DNA from: Paeniroseomonas aquatica
GTDB lineage: Bacteria > Pseudomonadota > Alphaproteobacteria > Acetobacterales > Acetobacteraceae
Direction of reading: 5' to 3'
Assembly (NCBI RefSeq): GCF_030409335.1
Contig: NZ_JAUFPN010000165.1
Span: forward strand, 62,001-126,000
Length of the DNA stretch: 64,000 nt
Under the pieces are notes generated by a model. That model was given only the letters and a program-made list of their open reading frames with translations, did no database searches and was not told the DNA's origin. Shown here piece after piece: positions 28,611-36,472 of the stretch. Positions within the stretch are counted from its first letter, which is position 1; each line of letters begins with the position of its first letter. A program made the translations under genes and the position numbers.

Positions 28611-29347
28611 CAGCCGATGCCGACGGCCGCACGCTGCTGGCGGAACAGCGCATCGGTGCCCTGCCGCGCCAGCGCGAGCAGCGCCAGCAACTCCGCCTCG
28701 GAGAAGGGCTCGGCCTCTGCGGTGCCCTGGACCTCGACCATGCCGCCCCGCCCGGTGAGGACGAAATTCGCATCCGTCTGCGCCTTGCTGTCCTCCTCGT
28801 AGTCGAGGTCCAGCACCGGCGCGCCCTGCCAGATGCCGCAGGAGACCGCGGCCACCTGATCGCGCAGCGGCACGGCGGTCAGGATGTTCATCCGCATGCA
28901 GTGGCGGAAGGCGAGATGCAGCGCCACCCAGGCGCCGGTGATGCTGGCGCAGCGGGTGCCGCCATCGGCGGTCAGCACGTCGCAGTCGATGGTGACGGAC
29001 ATCTCGCCCATCGCCTTCAGGTCGGTGACGGCGCGCAAGGACCGGCCGATCAGCCGCTGGATCTCCTGGCTGCGGCCGGACTGCCTGCCGCGCGCGGCTT
29101 CCCGATCGCCGCGGCTATGGGTTGCCCGCGGCAGCATGCCGTATTCCGCCGTCACCCAGCCCGAGCCGGTGCCGCGCAGGAAGGAGGGCACCCGGCCCTC
29201 GACCGAGGCGGTGCAGAGCACCTCGGTGTGGCCCATGCGGATGCGGCAGGATCCCTCCGCGTGGCGGGCCACGCCGGGCTCGAGCGTGACGGGGCGGAGG
29301 GCATCGGCGGCGCGGCCGGAGGGGCGGGTTGCGGGGGGTCGGATCAT
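28610..29347 (-). CDS. rph: Ribonuclease PH
   Basis: Phosphorolytic 3'-5' exoribonuclease that trims tRNA 3' ends. The 245-residue protein starts at [12 protein letters not shown], with the family signature [18 protein letters not shown]. Further conserved parts are [51 protein letters not shown] and [11 protein letters not shown]-like [10 protein letters not shown]. The start was trimmed from the longer open frame to the ATG at 29347 because the conserved core begins there. It is divergent from hrcA, with 146 bases between the starts containing a promoter for hrcA. Confidence 0.95.
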   Translation of the reverse strand: MIRPPATRPSGRAADALRPVTLEPGVARHAEGSCRIRMGHTEVLCTASVEGRVPSFLRGTGSGWVTAEYGMLPRATHSRGDREAARGRQSGRSQEIQRLIGRSLRAVTDLKAMGEMSVTIDCDVLTADGGTRCASITGAWVALHLAFRHCMRMNILTAVPLRDQVAAVSCGIWQGAPVLDLDYEEDSKAQTDANFVLTGRGGMVEVQGTAEAEPFSEAELLALLALARQGTDALFRQQRAAVGIG

Positions 29348-29433
29348 GGCGCCGTGGGTATCATGGCGCGGGCCGGGAAGGCGAGGGGACTTGACCCGGC
29401 CCTGCCGCCCCGCCGGATCGGCCCGAGGCCGCA

Positions 29434-29462
29434 TTGACGCGCTCCCCCCCGCTCCCTACATT
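29434..29462 (+). promoter_or_regulatory. Likely hrcA promoter
   Basis: TTGACG (29434-29439), a 17-base spacer and TACATT (29457-29462) stand 31 bases before the hrcA start, in an AT-richer patch. No CIRCE element (TTAGCACTC-N9-GAGTGCTAA) is visible between rph and hrcA, so self-repression by HrcA is not obvious here. Confidence 0.5.
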
Positions 29463-29493
29463 ATTCCCGTAGAATCAAGGATTTCTGCCGACG

Positions 29494-30567
29494 ATGTTCC
29501 CGCCGAAAGCACCCCTTGGGGCAGCCTTGGGTGCCGCCTTCGCCGGCCTCGACAGCCGCAGCGCGACCATCCTGCGCGAGCTGGTCGAGATCTACGTGAC
29601 CACCGGGGAGCCGGTGGGCTCCCGCACCCTCTCGCGCCGCCTGCCGCTGGGCCTGTCGCCCGCCTCCATCCGCAACGTGATGGCGGATCTGGAGGAGGCC
29701 GGGCTGCTCTATGCCCCGCATACCTCCGCCGGCCGGCTGCCGACCGAGCGCGGCCTCCGGTTGTTCGTCGACGGCCTGCTGGAATTCGGCGACCTGGCGG
29801 AGGAGGAGCGGGTCGAGATCACCGCCCGCTGCGCCGCCTCCGGCCGGTCGATGCAGGAAACACTGGCCGAGGCCGGGCAGATGCTCTCGGGCCTCGCCGG
29901 CGCCGCCGGGCTGGTGGTGGCGCCGAAGTCGGATGGGCTGGTCCGCCACATCGAATTCGTCGGCCTCGGCCCGGGCCGTGCCCTGGTAGTGCTGGTCACC
30001 GCCGATGGCCGGGTGGAGAACCGGGTGATCGAGGTGCCGGCCGGCCTGCCGCCCTCGGCGTTGACCCAGGCGAGCAACTACCTCAACGCCCGCCTCGCCG
30101 GCCGCTCGCTGGACGAGGCCAAGCTGAACGTGGCCGGGGAGATCACCGCCAACCGCACCGCGCTCGATGCCCTGACCAACCAGGTGGTCGAGGCCGGCCT
30201 TGCCACCTGGGCCGGCGGCGGCGGCGGCAGCCTGATCATCCGCGGCCAGGCCAAGCTGCTGCAGAACCTCGATCATGCCGCCCGGGTCGGCGAGATCCAG
30301 GCCCTGTTCGAGCGGCTGGAGGCGCAGGAGACGGTGCTGCGGCTGCTGGAGCTGGCGCAGCGCGGCGAGGGCGTGCAGATCTTCATCGGCGCCGAGAGCG
30401 GGCTCTTCGACAGCGCCGGCCTGTCGATGGTCGTCGCGCCCTTCCGCAACGGCCAGGAGAAGATCGTCGGCGCCATCGGCGTCATCGGCCCGACCCGGAT
30501 CAACTACGGCCGTGTCATCCCGGTGGTGGACTACACCGCCCGGGTCATCGGCCGCCTGCTGGGCTGA
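29494..30567 (+). CDS. hrcA: Heat-inducible transcription repressor HrcA
   Basis: Repressor of chaperone genes such as groESL through CIRCE operators. The 357-residue protein has the N-terminal winged-helix region with ILRELVEIYVTTGEPVGSRTLSRR and SPASIRNVMADLEEAGLL, followed by PHTSAGRLPTERGLRLFVDGLL, and the C-terminal GAF-like domain with IFIGAES and VIGPTRINYGRVIPVVDYTA. Length and order of parts are normal. hrcA is often followed by grpE or dnaK, but here a hairpin and a gene-poor stretch follow. Rph lies divergently upstream, an order seen in many alphaproteobacteria. Confidence 0.96.
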   Translation: MFPPKAPLGAALGAAFAGLDSRSATILRELVEIYVTTGEPVGSRTLSRRLPLGLSPASIRNVMADLEEAGLLYAPHTSAGRLPTERGLRLFVDGLLEFGDLAEEERVEITARCAASGRSMQETLAEAGQMLSGLAGAAGLVVAPKSDGLVRHIEFVGLGPGRALVVLVTADGRVENRVIEVPAGLPPSALTQASNYLNARLAGRSLDEAKLNVAGEITANRTALDALTNQVVEAGLATWAGGGGGSLIIRGQAKLLQNLDHAARVGEIQALFERLEAQETVLRLLELAQRGEGVQIFIGAESGLFDSAGLSMVVAPFRNGQEKIVGAIGVIGPTRINYGRVIPVVDYTARVIGRLLG

Positions 30568-30587
30568 GCCCGGCGCGCCCACCGGGC
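30568..30587 (+). terminator. Hairpin directly after hrcA
   Basis: GCCCGG (30568-30573) and CCGGGC (30582-30587) with an 8-base loop begin at the first base after the hrcA stop. The stem is short and has no T-run, so terminator function is only plausible. Confidence 0.35.
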
Positions 30588-31188
30588 CATGGCGCGGCAG
30601 GTCCCGGCCTGAACCCGCGCAGGCATGGCGGCGGCGGGTAAAACGGTCGGCTTGCGGGAACGGTGGGGGCGATCAGGCTTTCTGACCCCGACCTCGCCCG
30701 CCGCACCCGGGCACATTTTCCCGCAGGGCAGCCAGCTTCAGGGACTCTGCGCCAGGGACTCCGCATGCCCTTCCCGCCGAACCTTGCCCTCGTCGAACCA
30801 CGCCAGCATGCCGAGCCCGGCGCAGGAGCAGCCGACCTGCCGCGATGCCTGTCCCAGGCTTGCCCTGCCGATCCGCAGGCGGTGCCCGTCAAGAAGCGGG
30901 CAATCGGTCCATGTCAGCAATGATCTGGTATCGTCGAACTGGCACCGATGGCCGTGACCGGACCGGCGGGCCGACCGCGGCTAGGGGCGGCCGTTCCACC
31001 AGCCTGATGACGGAGCCGGATCTGCGTGCCATCAGCGTCTATCTCCGGCAACTGCCGATGGCGCCGCCCCGGTCACCCGCCGCGGGCGACCCGGCGATGC
31101 ACGCCGGTGCCGTGACCTTCATCCGTAACAGCCGGTGCAGCCAGGCTCCGGCCGCGACGCTGCGCTAACCCGTTCCAGAAGGATGCCC
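30588..31188. other. Gene-poor stretch between hrcA and the GH1-like gene
   Basis: About 600 bases with no convincing intact gene. Short open frames of 60-110 codons exist in several phases, but none has a good start site or a recognisable product, and the codon pattern does not favour any one frame. Base composition is less extreme than in the neighbouring genes. Only the last part, 30995-31168, shows recognisable protein similarity (see the cytochrome c remnant). Confidence 0.6.
30995..31168 (+). pseudogene. Remnant of a cytochrome c (alcohol/gluconate dehydrogenase-type) subunit
   Basis: In this frame the peptide STSLMTEPDLRAISVYLRQL, then PAMHAGAVTF, matches the linker between heme domains of membrane-bound dehydrogenase cytochrome c subunits. 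There, a segment like MTDADLRAIAVYLKDLP is followed by DPAMRAGAxLYxxxCAACH. The heme motif expected next is lost: the text reads NSRCSQAPA and stops 14 codons after the recognisable part. The upstream frame has no cytochrome features. It therefore looks like a short decayed fragment. The identification is by eye and from memory. Confidence 0.5.
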
Positions 31189-32343
31189 ATGCAAGCGACC
31201 TTCCGCCCCAGCCTGTTTCCCACGCCCTTCCTGGGCGGCTTTGAATGCTCGACCCAGCGGCGGGGCGACGGCCGGCGGCTCGATCTCATCGCCGGCACGC
31301 GGCACGACCTGCTGGCGGAGGAGGATTACCGCCAGCTGACCGAGCACGGCATCCGCGCGGCGCGCGACGGGGTGCGCTGGCACCTGGCCGAGACCGCGCC
31401 GGGCCAGTACGACTGGAGCGCGGTGCTGCCGCTGCTGCGCGCCGCCGAATCCGCCGGCGTGCAGGTGGTCTGGGACCTCTGCCACTACGGCTGGCCCGAC
31501 GGGCTCGACGTCTTCTCCGCCGCCTTCGTCGAGCGCTTCGCCCGCTATGCCGCGGCTTTCGCCCGGCTGCACCTCGAGGTCACCGGGCGGCCGGCGATGG
31601 TCTGCCCGGTCAACGAGATCTCCTTCCTCGCCTGGGCCGGCGGCGACATGCGCCGGCTGAACCCCTGCTGCGAAGGCCGCGGCGGCGACCTCAAGCGCCA
31701 GCTGGTCCGGACCGCGCTGGCCGGGGCGGCGGCGGTCAGGGAGGCGACGCCCGGCGCGCTGGTCTTCGCCATCGATCCGATCATCCACATCGTGCCGAAG
31801 CGTGGCCACGACCCGAAGCCGGTCGAGACCTACAACGGCTACCAGTGGGAAGCCTGGGACATGCTGGTCGGGCAGACGGCGCCCGAGCTGGGCGGCCACC
31901 CCGATGCCTTCGACGTGCTGGGCGTGAACTATTACTGGAACAACCAGTGGACCGACGGCGCCGAGCCGCTGTCGGTCTTCGATTCGGAACGCTTCATCCC
32001 GGTGCACAAGCTCTTTGCCGCGGCGCATGCGCGCTACGGCAAGCGCATCTTCCTCGCCGAGACCAGCATCGAGGGCGACAACCGCGCCGGCTGGCTGCGC
32101 TACATCGCCGAGGAGGTGCGGGAGGCGATCCGCCATGGCGTGCCGATGGAGGGCATCTGCCTCTATCCCGTGCTCAGCCACATGGGCTGGGACGAGGACC
32201 GCTACTGCCCGAACGGCCTGTTCGAGCTGGAGCCGAAGCATGGCCGGCGGGTGGTGCACGCGCCGCTGGCGGCGGAACTGCGGCGGCAGAACCGGCTCTT
32301 CGCCGAGTTCTTCGGGGACCAGGCCAAGGAGGTTGCGGCCTAG
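31189..32343 (+). CDS. Divergent family 1 glycoside hydrolase-like protein
   Basis: A 384-residue TIM-barrel protein resembling beta-glucosidases. The start region LFPTPFLGGFECSTQRR resembles the FxxGxAtss opening of GH1. DGVRWHLAE and VQVVWDLCHYGWPDGLDVF match the substrate-side motifs. VCPVNEISF places a possible acid/base at Glu143 (canonical TxNEP). FLAETSIEG places a possible nucleophile at Glu291 (canonical ITENG). The barrel is shorter than the 440-480 residues of normal GH1 enzymes and the motifs are altered, so activity and substrate are uncertain. ATG 31189 was chosen over 31183 because AGAAGG lies six bases upstream. The stop shares the bases CTAG with the stop of the convergent oxygenase gene. 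Confidence 0.72.
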   Translation: MQATFRPSLFPTPFLGGFECSTQRRGDGRRLDLIAGTRHDLLAEEDYRQLTEHGIRAARDGVRWHLAETAPGQYDWSAVLPLLRAAESAGVQVVWDLCHYGWPDGLDVFSAAFVERFARYAAAFARLHLEVTGRPAMVCPVNEISFLAWAGGDMRRLNPCCEGRGGDLKRQLVRTALAGAAAVREATPGALVFAIDPIIHIVPKRGHDPKPVETYNGYQWEAWDMLVGQTAPELGGHPDAFDVLGVNYYWNNQWTDGAEPLSVFDSERFIPVHKLFAAAHARYGKRIFLAETSIEGDNRAGWLRYIAEEVREAIRHGVPMEGICLYPVLSHMGWDEDRYCPNGLFELEPKHGRRVVHAPLAAELRRQNRLFAEFFGDQAKEVAA

Positions 32344-33530
32344 GCCGCTTCCAGCAACCCGGCGGCGGCCAGCCGCCGGCAGAACTCCAGGGCGCCGTCG
32401 CCGAGCGCCGCGGCCGTGGCGCCCTGGGCCAGCGCCTCCAGCCAGCCCAGCTCGGCGCCGCGCAGCGGCAGGCGGTTGCCGGCCCAGCGCAGCTCGGCGC
32501 GGCCATCCGACAGGGCGGCGACATGGTGCAGCATGCCATCGGCCAGCCGCAGCCGCGAGCCGGGTTGCGGCGCCGGGGCCAGCAGCCCGCGGCCGGGCAG
32601 GGGCATCCGATCCTCGGCCAGCCGGTCCAGCAGGGCGAGCGAGAGCCGGTCCAACGCGGCGGGACGCTCGAGCGGCCGCAGCCTCTGCGCCAGCGCCTCC
32701 AGCAGGGCCGGGGCGGCCTCGGCTTCGCCCAGGCGCCAGCTCGGGAAGGGCGCGCGCAGGGCGGCTTCCTCAGGCTCCAGCTGGTCGAGCAGTAGTCGCA
32801 TCGCCTCCGCCCAGGAGGGCTCCAGCAGGCCGATGGTCAGGTGCAGCGAGGCGCCGGAGTCCTGGACCCTCGCCTCGTGCAGCGTGCCGCGCGGCAGGTA
32901 GAGCGCCTCGCCCGGTTGCAGCTCCAGGGCGACGGGCTCGCCGACCGGCACCGTCTCCCGCTGCCAGGGGGTGCGGTGGGTCGGGTAGGGGAGCGGCTGG
33001 CCGGGCCAGACGCGCCAGGCCTTCCGCCCCTCGACCTGCAGCACCAGCACGTCGTGGGTGTCGTAGTGGAGGCGGAAGCCCTGGCCGCCGGCGGGGGTCA
33101 GGTAGGCATTGGCCTGGACGCCGTGCAGGAAGAGCTTCTCCAGCCCGCGGCAGAAGCGGGCGAGCGGCGGGTGCAGGTCCTGCAACTGCGAGACGACGAG
33201 CGTCGCCCCGGCGTCGAAGCGCGCGAGCAGGCGCGGCGGGTCGACGCGGCCATCCGGCAGGCAGAACTCCGCCTCGGCGACGCCGGCGCTGCCGGCCTGG
33301 CGGGCATCGGCCATGGTGACGCGCGGCGCCCGGGCCGCATCGGTGGTCAGCAGGGCGTCGAGCGCCGCGACCGTCAGCAGGCCGGCGAAGCGCTCCGGCG
33401 TGGCGGCGGGGAGGTGGCGCCAGCCGGTAGCCTCGCGCAGGGCCAGTACCTCGGCCAGGGGCAATGGGGCGAAGGCGAGGTCGAAAGCGGCTTCCGCCAG
33501 GCCCGGCGCGGCAGCGCCTGCCGCGGCCAT
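32340..33530 (-). CDS. JmjC/cupin-4 family 2-oxoglutarate Fe(II) oxygenase (ROXA-like)
   Basis: A 396-residue protein of the family that includes ribosomal oxygenase YcfD/ROXA, which hydroxylates protein side chains using 2-oxoglutarate and O2. The jelly-roll part has QANAYLTPAGGQGFRLHYDTHD, with iron ligands His155 and Asp157, then LQPGEALYLPRGTLHEARV, with His218 as distal ligand; the 63-residue spacing resembles YcfD. LQVEGRKAWRVWPG is the usual segment after the first ligands. The C-terminal 70 residues look like a winged helix, as in ROXA. The start ATG is one base past the stop of the repeat protein, so the two are translationally coupled. The substrate is unknown; the adjacent repeat protein is the obvious candidate. 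Confidence 0.82.
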   Translation of the reverse strand: MAAAGAAAPGLAEAAFDLAFAPLPLAEVLALREATGWRHLPAATPERFAGLLTVAALDALLTTDAARAPRVTMADARQAGSAGVAEAEFCLPDGRVDPPRLLARFDAGATLVVSQLQDLHPPLARFCRGLEKLFLHGVQANAYLTPAGGQGFRLHYDTHDVLVLQVEGRKAWRVWPGQPLPYPTHRTPWQRETVPVGEPVALELQPGEALYLPRGTLHEARVQDSGASLHLTIGLLEPSWAEAMRLLLDQLEPEEAALRAPFPSWRLGEAEAAPALLEALAQRLRPLERPAALDRLSLALLDRLAEDRMPLPGRGLLAPAPQPGSRLRLADGMLHHVAALSDGRAELRWAGNRLPLRGAELGWLEALAQGATAAALGDGALEFCRRLAAAGLLEAA

Positions 33531-33531
33531 C

Positions 33532-33945
33532 TCAACGCCAGCCGCGGCCGCGGCCCTGGCCGTCGCTCGGGTCGTTGTCGGTGACGCTGCGGCGCGGCGG
33601 AGCATAGCCGCGGCCCTGGCCCTGGCCATCGCTCGGGTCGTTGTCGGTAACGCTTCGGCGCTGCGGGGCATAGCTGTAGCCGCGGCCGGAGCCGGGGGAA
33701 TCCCGTGGGTCGCTGTCGGTTCGCCCGCCGCCATAGCCGCGCCGGCCGTAGCCCGGGGCATCGCTCGGGTCGTTGTCGGTGCGCACCCTCTCGACCGGGG
33801 CCGCCGGGGCGGCCACCGGGGCCGCCGGGCCGGGCAGGGGGCCGGCCGAGGCCTGGGCGCCGACCGCTGCCACGGTGCCGAGGCCGGCGACCCGCAGCAC
33901 CAGAAGCCGTCGGCCCAGGCGTTCGTTGCGGTTCGGCTGGTCCAT
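33532..33945 (-). CDS. Exported repeat protein with four TD(N/S)DP(S/R)D repeats
   Basis: A 137-residue protein. Residues 1-34 form a signal peptide (basic start with RNERLGRRLLVL, which may be twin-arginine-like, then a hydrophobic run ending QASAG). A Pro/Ala spacer follows to about residue 52. Four repeats then start at residues 56, 76, 100 and 122: TDNDPSD, TDSDPRD, TDNDPSD and TDNDPSD. Each is followed by a Gly/Arg/Tyr/Pro-rich arm ([44 protein letters not shown]). The Asp pattern could bind calcium, or the repeats could be targets for side-chain hydroxylation by the coupled JmjC protein. The protein is made first in that operon. No known family was recognised. Confidence 0.78.
   Translation of the reverse strand: MDQPNRNERLGRRLLVLRVAGLGTVAAVGAQASAGPLPGPAAPVAAPAAPVERVRTDNDPSDAPGYGRRGYGGGRTDSDPRDSPGSGRGYSYAPQRRSVTDNDPSDGQGQGRGYAPPRRSVTDNDPSDGQGRGRGWR
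33557..33780. repeat. Coding tandem repeats behind the DP-rich motif
   Basis: The 20-base unit TCGCTCGGGTCGTTGTCGGT is repeated exactly at 33563-33582, 33629-33648 and 33761-33780, with a degenerate copy at 33701-33720. On the minus strand it encodes the TDNDPSD core of the repeat protein. Period is 60-72 bases, always in frame, so these are protein repeats and not a CRISPR or intergenic array. The identical DNA copies suggest recent duplication. Confidence 0.85.
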
Positions 33946-34123
33946 GCGGGTCTCCTGCGGCTAGAGTGCTTCGGTTCAAAGGGCCGGCGCCAGTTCAATC
34001 CTTGCGATGGCGTTATGCAATGGCTTTGTTGGGTGCGCCGCCGCCGGGAAAGCGGCATCCTGCCGCCAAGTCCTTGCCGAAGCGTTGCGGTCCAGGCACG
34101 AAACGCGGAGAAGGAGCCACCCC

Positions 34124-34900
34124 ATGCCCGAACCCTCGTCCCCGCATCCCGCCGGCAACGGCGCGATGAACGGGAGCGCCGGCGCCATGCCGGTCCTGCC
34201 GCCGCTCTACCGCAGCCTCGAGGGCCTCACCGCCGAACGCCATGCCGGGCTGCGGCTGCGGGACGCCGGATTCGGCTTCGCCGCCACGGCCAGCGCGGTG
34301 CCGGTGGCGGCCGAGGAATTCGTCATCGCCGCCCGCAGCCTGCCGATCGTCTTCTCCGCCCAGGCGCCGCACATGCCGGTGGTGATCACCGGCCTCGCCG
34401 CCGGCACCAACCTCTACGTGGACAGCGGCGGGGCCTGGAAGGCCGGTGCCTATGTGCCGGCCTATCTCCGCCGCTTCCCCTTCTTCCTGCTGCGCACCGC
34501 ACCGGACTCGGAGGAGCTCGCGCTCTGCATCGACCCCGGCGCGCCGCAGGTCAGCACCACGCTGGGCGAGCCGCTGTTCGGCCCCGACGGCAAGCCTGCG
34601 CCGCAGCTGGATCGGGCCTTCGCCTTCTCCCGCTCGGTCGAGGAGGCGATGCTGCGGACCCGCACCCTGGCGGTGCGGCTGGCCGAGCTGGGCCTGCTGA
34701 AGCCCTCGGTCGTGCAGTTCGACCATCACGGCAAGCCGATGCGGATCGACGGCTTCTTCGCCGTCGACCGGCCGGCGCTCGCCGCCCTGCCGGCCGGGCA
34801 GCTGGCCGAGCTGCGCGACCGCGGCTGGCTGGAGGTGATCTACGCCCACCTGCTGTCGGTCGGCGGCATTCCGGACCTGGCCAGGGGCGTCCAGGCCTGA
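34124..34900 (+). CDS. SapC family protein
   Basis: A 258-residue protein with the SapC pattern: MPVLPPLYRSLEGLTAERHAGLRLR in the first 50 residues, then the EFVIAARSLPIVFSA region, YVPAYLRRFPFFLL, LCIDPGAPQ, LFGPDGKPAPQL, and near the end MRIDGFFAVDRPALAALP. There is no signal peptide. The name comes from an S-layer-associated protein of Campylobacter; the true role in alphaproteobacteria is unclear. In Caulobacter and sphingomonads, SapC genes often lie beside cupin/JmjC-like and tryptophan-halogenase-like genes, as I recall. Here it is divergent from the repeat protein/JmjC pair, with 178 bases between. The start has AAGGAG seven bases upstream. Confidence 0.85.
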   Translation: MPEPSSPHPAGNGAMNGSAGAMPVLPPLYRSLEGLTAERHAGLRLRDAGFGFAATASAVPVAAEEFVIAARSLPIVFSAQAPHMPVVITGLAAGTNLYVDSGGAWKAGAYVPAYLRRFPFFLLRTAPDSEELALCIDPGAPQVSTTLGEPLFGPDGKPAPQLDRAFAFSRSVEEAMLRTRTLAVRLAELGLLKPSVVQFDHHGKPMRIDGFFAVDRPALAALPAGQLAELRDRGWLEVIYAHLLSVGGIPDLARGVQA

Positions 34901-34982
34901 CCCCTCCCTGGCCCCAGGGGTGCGATTGCCGGCCGAGGCGGCGGAGGAGTAGAGACGAGGCAGGGTTCATCCGGGAGGAACC

Positions 34983-35948
34983 ATGTCGTCACGCCGTAGC
35001 CTGCTGGCCGCCGTCACCGGCCTAGCCGCCGCCGCCCTGGCCGGCGATGCCGGGGCGCAGCAGCGCCTCGCCAGCCTCTATATGTTCATCCCGGCCGGGC
35101 CGGGCGGCGGCTGGGACGGCCTCGGCCGGGCCATCGAGCAGGTGGCCCGCCAGGCCGGGCTGGTCGGCACCTTCCAGTTCGAGAACGTGGGCGGGGCCGG
35201 CGGCTCGGTCGGGCTGCCGCGCTTCGTCGGGCAGCGGCGGGGCCGGCCGGATGCGCTGATGGTCACCGGCTCCATCATGGTCGGCGCGACGCTGACCAAC
35301 CGGACGCCGGTGGGGATGAAGGACCTGACCCCGGTCGCCCGGCTGACCGAGGAGGCCGGCGTGGTGGTGGTGCCGGCGAGCTCGGACATCAAGGACCTGG
35401 CGGGGCTGCTGGCGGCGCTGAAGGCGAACCCGGGCGGGGTCTCGGTCGGCGGCGGCTCGGCCGGGGGGACCGACCACATCACCCTCGGGCTGATCCTGAA
35501 GTCGCTGGGGCGCTCGGCCAAGGACGGCTCCTACGTCGCCTTCGCCGGCGGCGGGCCGGCCCAGGCGGCGATCCTGGGCGCGCAGGTGAAGGCGGGCATC
35601 TCCGGGCTTTCGGAATTCGCCGAGCAGATCAAGTCGGGCCGGATGCGGGCGCTGGCGACGACCGGGCAGGAGCGGACCGACCCCGCCATACCGACCCTGA
35701 CGGAAAGCGGCACCGACGTGGTGATGACCAACTGGCGCGGGGTCTTCGCCCCGCCCGGCATCCGCCCCGATGCGCGCGACAAGCTGGTGGCGCTGATGAC
35801 CGAGCTGCACGCGCTGCCGGCCTGGACGGAGCTGCTGAAGACGCGGGACTGGACCGATGCCTTCCTGACCGGCGAGGCCTTCACAGCCTTCCTGGCCGAG
35901 GACGTGGCCAAGACCGAGGCGGTGCTGAAGGAGATCGGCCTCGCGTGA
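34983..35948 (+). CDS. tctC: Tripartite tricarboxylate transporter substrate-binding protein (TctC/Bug)
   Basis: Periplasmic solute-binding protein of 321 residues. It starts with a signal peptide (MSSRRSLLAAVTGLAAAALAG, two arginines, Tat possible) and continues with FIPAGPGGGWDGLGRAI and FENVGGAGGSVGLPRFV, the sequence that in Bug proteins forms the carboxylate-binding site. VSVGGGSAGGTDHI and YVAFAGGGPAQAAILG are also conserved. The GGGWDGLGR form marks the TctC subgroup for tricarboxylates such as citrate rather than the general Bug group. It heads an operon with the membrane parts tctB and tctA, each overlapping by 4 bases. Confidence 0.88.
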   Translation: MSSRRSLLAAVTGLAAAALAGDAGAQQRLASLYMFIPAGPGGGWDGLGRAIEQVARQAGLVGTFQFENVGGAGGSVGLPRFVGQRRGRPDALMVTGSIMVGATLTNRTPVGMKDLTPVARLTEEAGVVVVPASSDIKDLAGLLAALKANPGGVSVGGGSAGGTDHITLGLILKSLGRSAKDGSYVAFAGGGPAQAAILGAQVKAGISGLSEFAEQIKSGRMRALATTGQERTDPAIPTLTESGTDVVMTNWRGVFAPPGIRPDARDKLVALMTELHALPAWTELLKTRDWTDAFLTGEAFTAFLAEDVAKTEAVLKEIGLA

Positions 35949-36472
35949 CCCGGCCCGGTAACGCCCCCTCTGGTGCCGCCCCCGACGTGATGGTCGGGGG
36001 CTTCGTCCTGTTGCTGGGCGTCCTGGCGCTGTGGCAGACGAGCACCATCCCGGCCTCCCCCATCTATGCCCAGGTCGGGCCGAAGGCGGTGCCCTACGTG
36101 GTCGGCGCCGGGCTGCTGGCGCTGGGGGCGGCGCTGCTGGCGACCGCCCTGCGCGGCGGCTGGTCCCACACGCTGGAGGAGGTGCAGGAGGCGCCGCCGA
36201 CCAATTGGCGGGCACTTGGCCTGCTGCTGGCCGGGCTGGCCACCAACCTCGTGCTGATCGGGCCCTTCGGCTTCTCCGCCGCGGCCACGGTGCAGTTCGT
36301 GCTGGTGGCGGCGGCCTTCGGCTCCCGCCGGCTGCTGCGTGACCTGGCGCTGGCGCTGGTGCTGACCCTGGTGGTGTGGTTCGGCTTCGTGCAGGTGCTG
36401 GGGGTGAATATCGGCGCCGGCCTGCTCGAGGGTCTGGTGCTGCGGGCGCTCGGGCTGGATGCGATCGAATGA
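35945..36472 (+). CDS. tctB: Small membrane subunit of the tripartite tricarboxylate transporter (TctB)
   Basis: A 175-residue inner-membrane protein with four hydrophobic segments, the usual TctB layout. GTG 35945 is the start and overlaps the tctC stop as GTGA; its stop overlaps the tctA start as ATGA. The first segment ([17 protein letters not shown]) and [21 protein letters not shown] are typical. TctB works with TctA in proton- or sodium-driven uptake and has little conserved sequence, so the call rests on size, segments and position. Confidence 0.85.
   Translation: MTRPGNAPSGAAPDVMVGGFVLLLGVLALWQTSTIPASPIYAQVGPKAVPYVVGAGLLALGAALLATALRGGWSHTLEEVQEAPPTNWRALGLLLAGLATNLVLIGPFGFSAAATVQFVLVAAAFGSRRLLRDLALALVLTLVVWFGFVQVLGVNIGAGLLEGLVLRALGLDAIE

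Noticed and set aside
29348-29493. A CIRCE operator in front of hrcA
   Set aside because: No TTAGCACTC or its inverted partner is present on either strand of the gap.
30625-30957. Short open frames of 60-110 codons in the gap after hrcA
   Set aside because: They overlap one another in several phases, lack ribosome-binding sites and give no recognisable protein.
33557-33780. Three identical 20-base repeats resembling a CRISPR array
   Set aside because: The copies are in frame in a protein gene with 60-72 base period, encode the same peptide motif, and have no palindromic structure or cas genes nearby.
33531-34058. An N-terminal extension of the JmjC gene by about 175 codons
   Set aside because: It overlaps the repeat protein in another frame, is biased to Arg/Pro/Ala/Thr, and the oxygenase fold is complete from the ATG at 33530.
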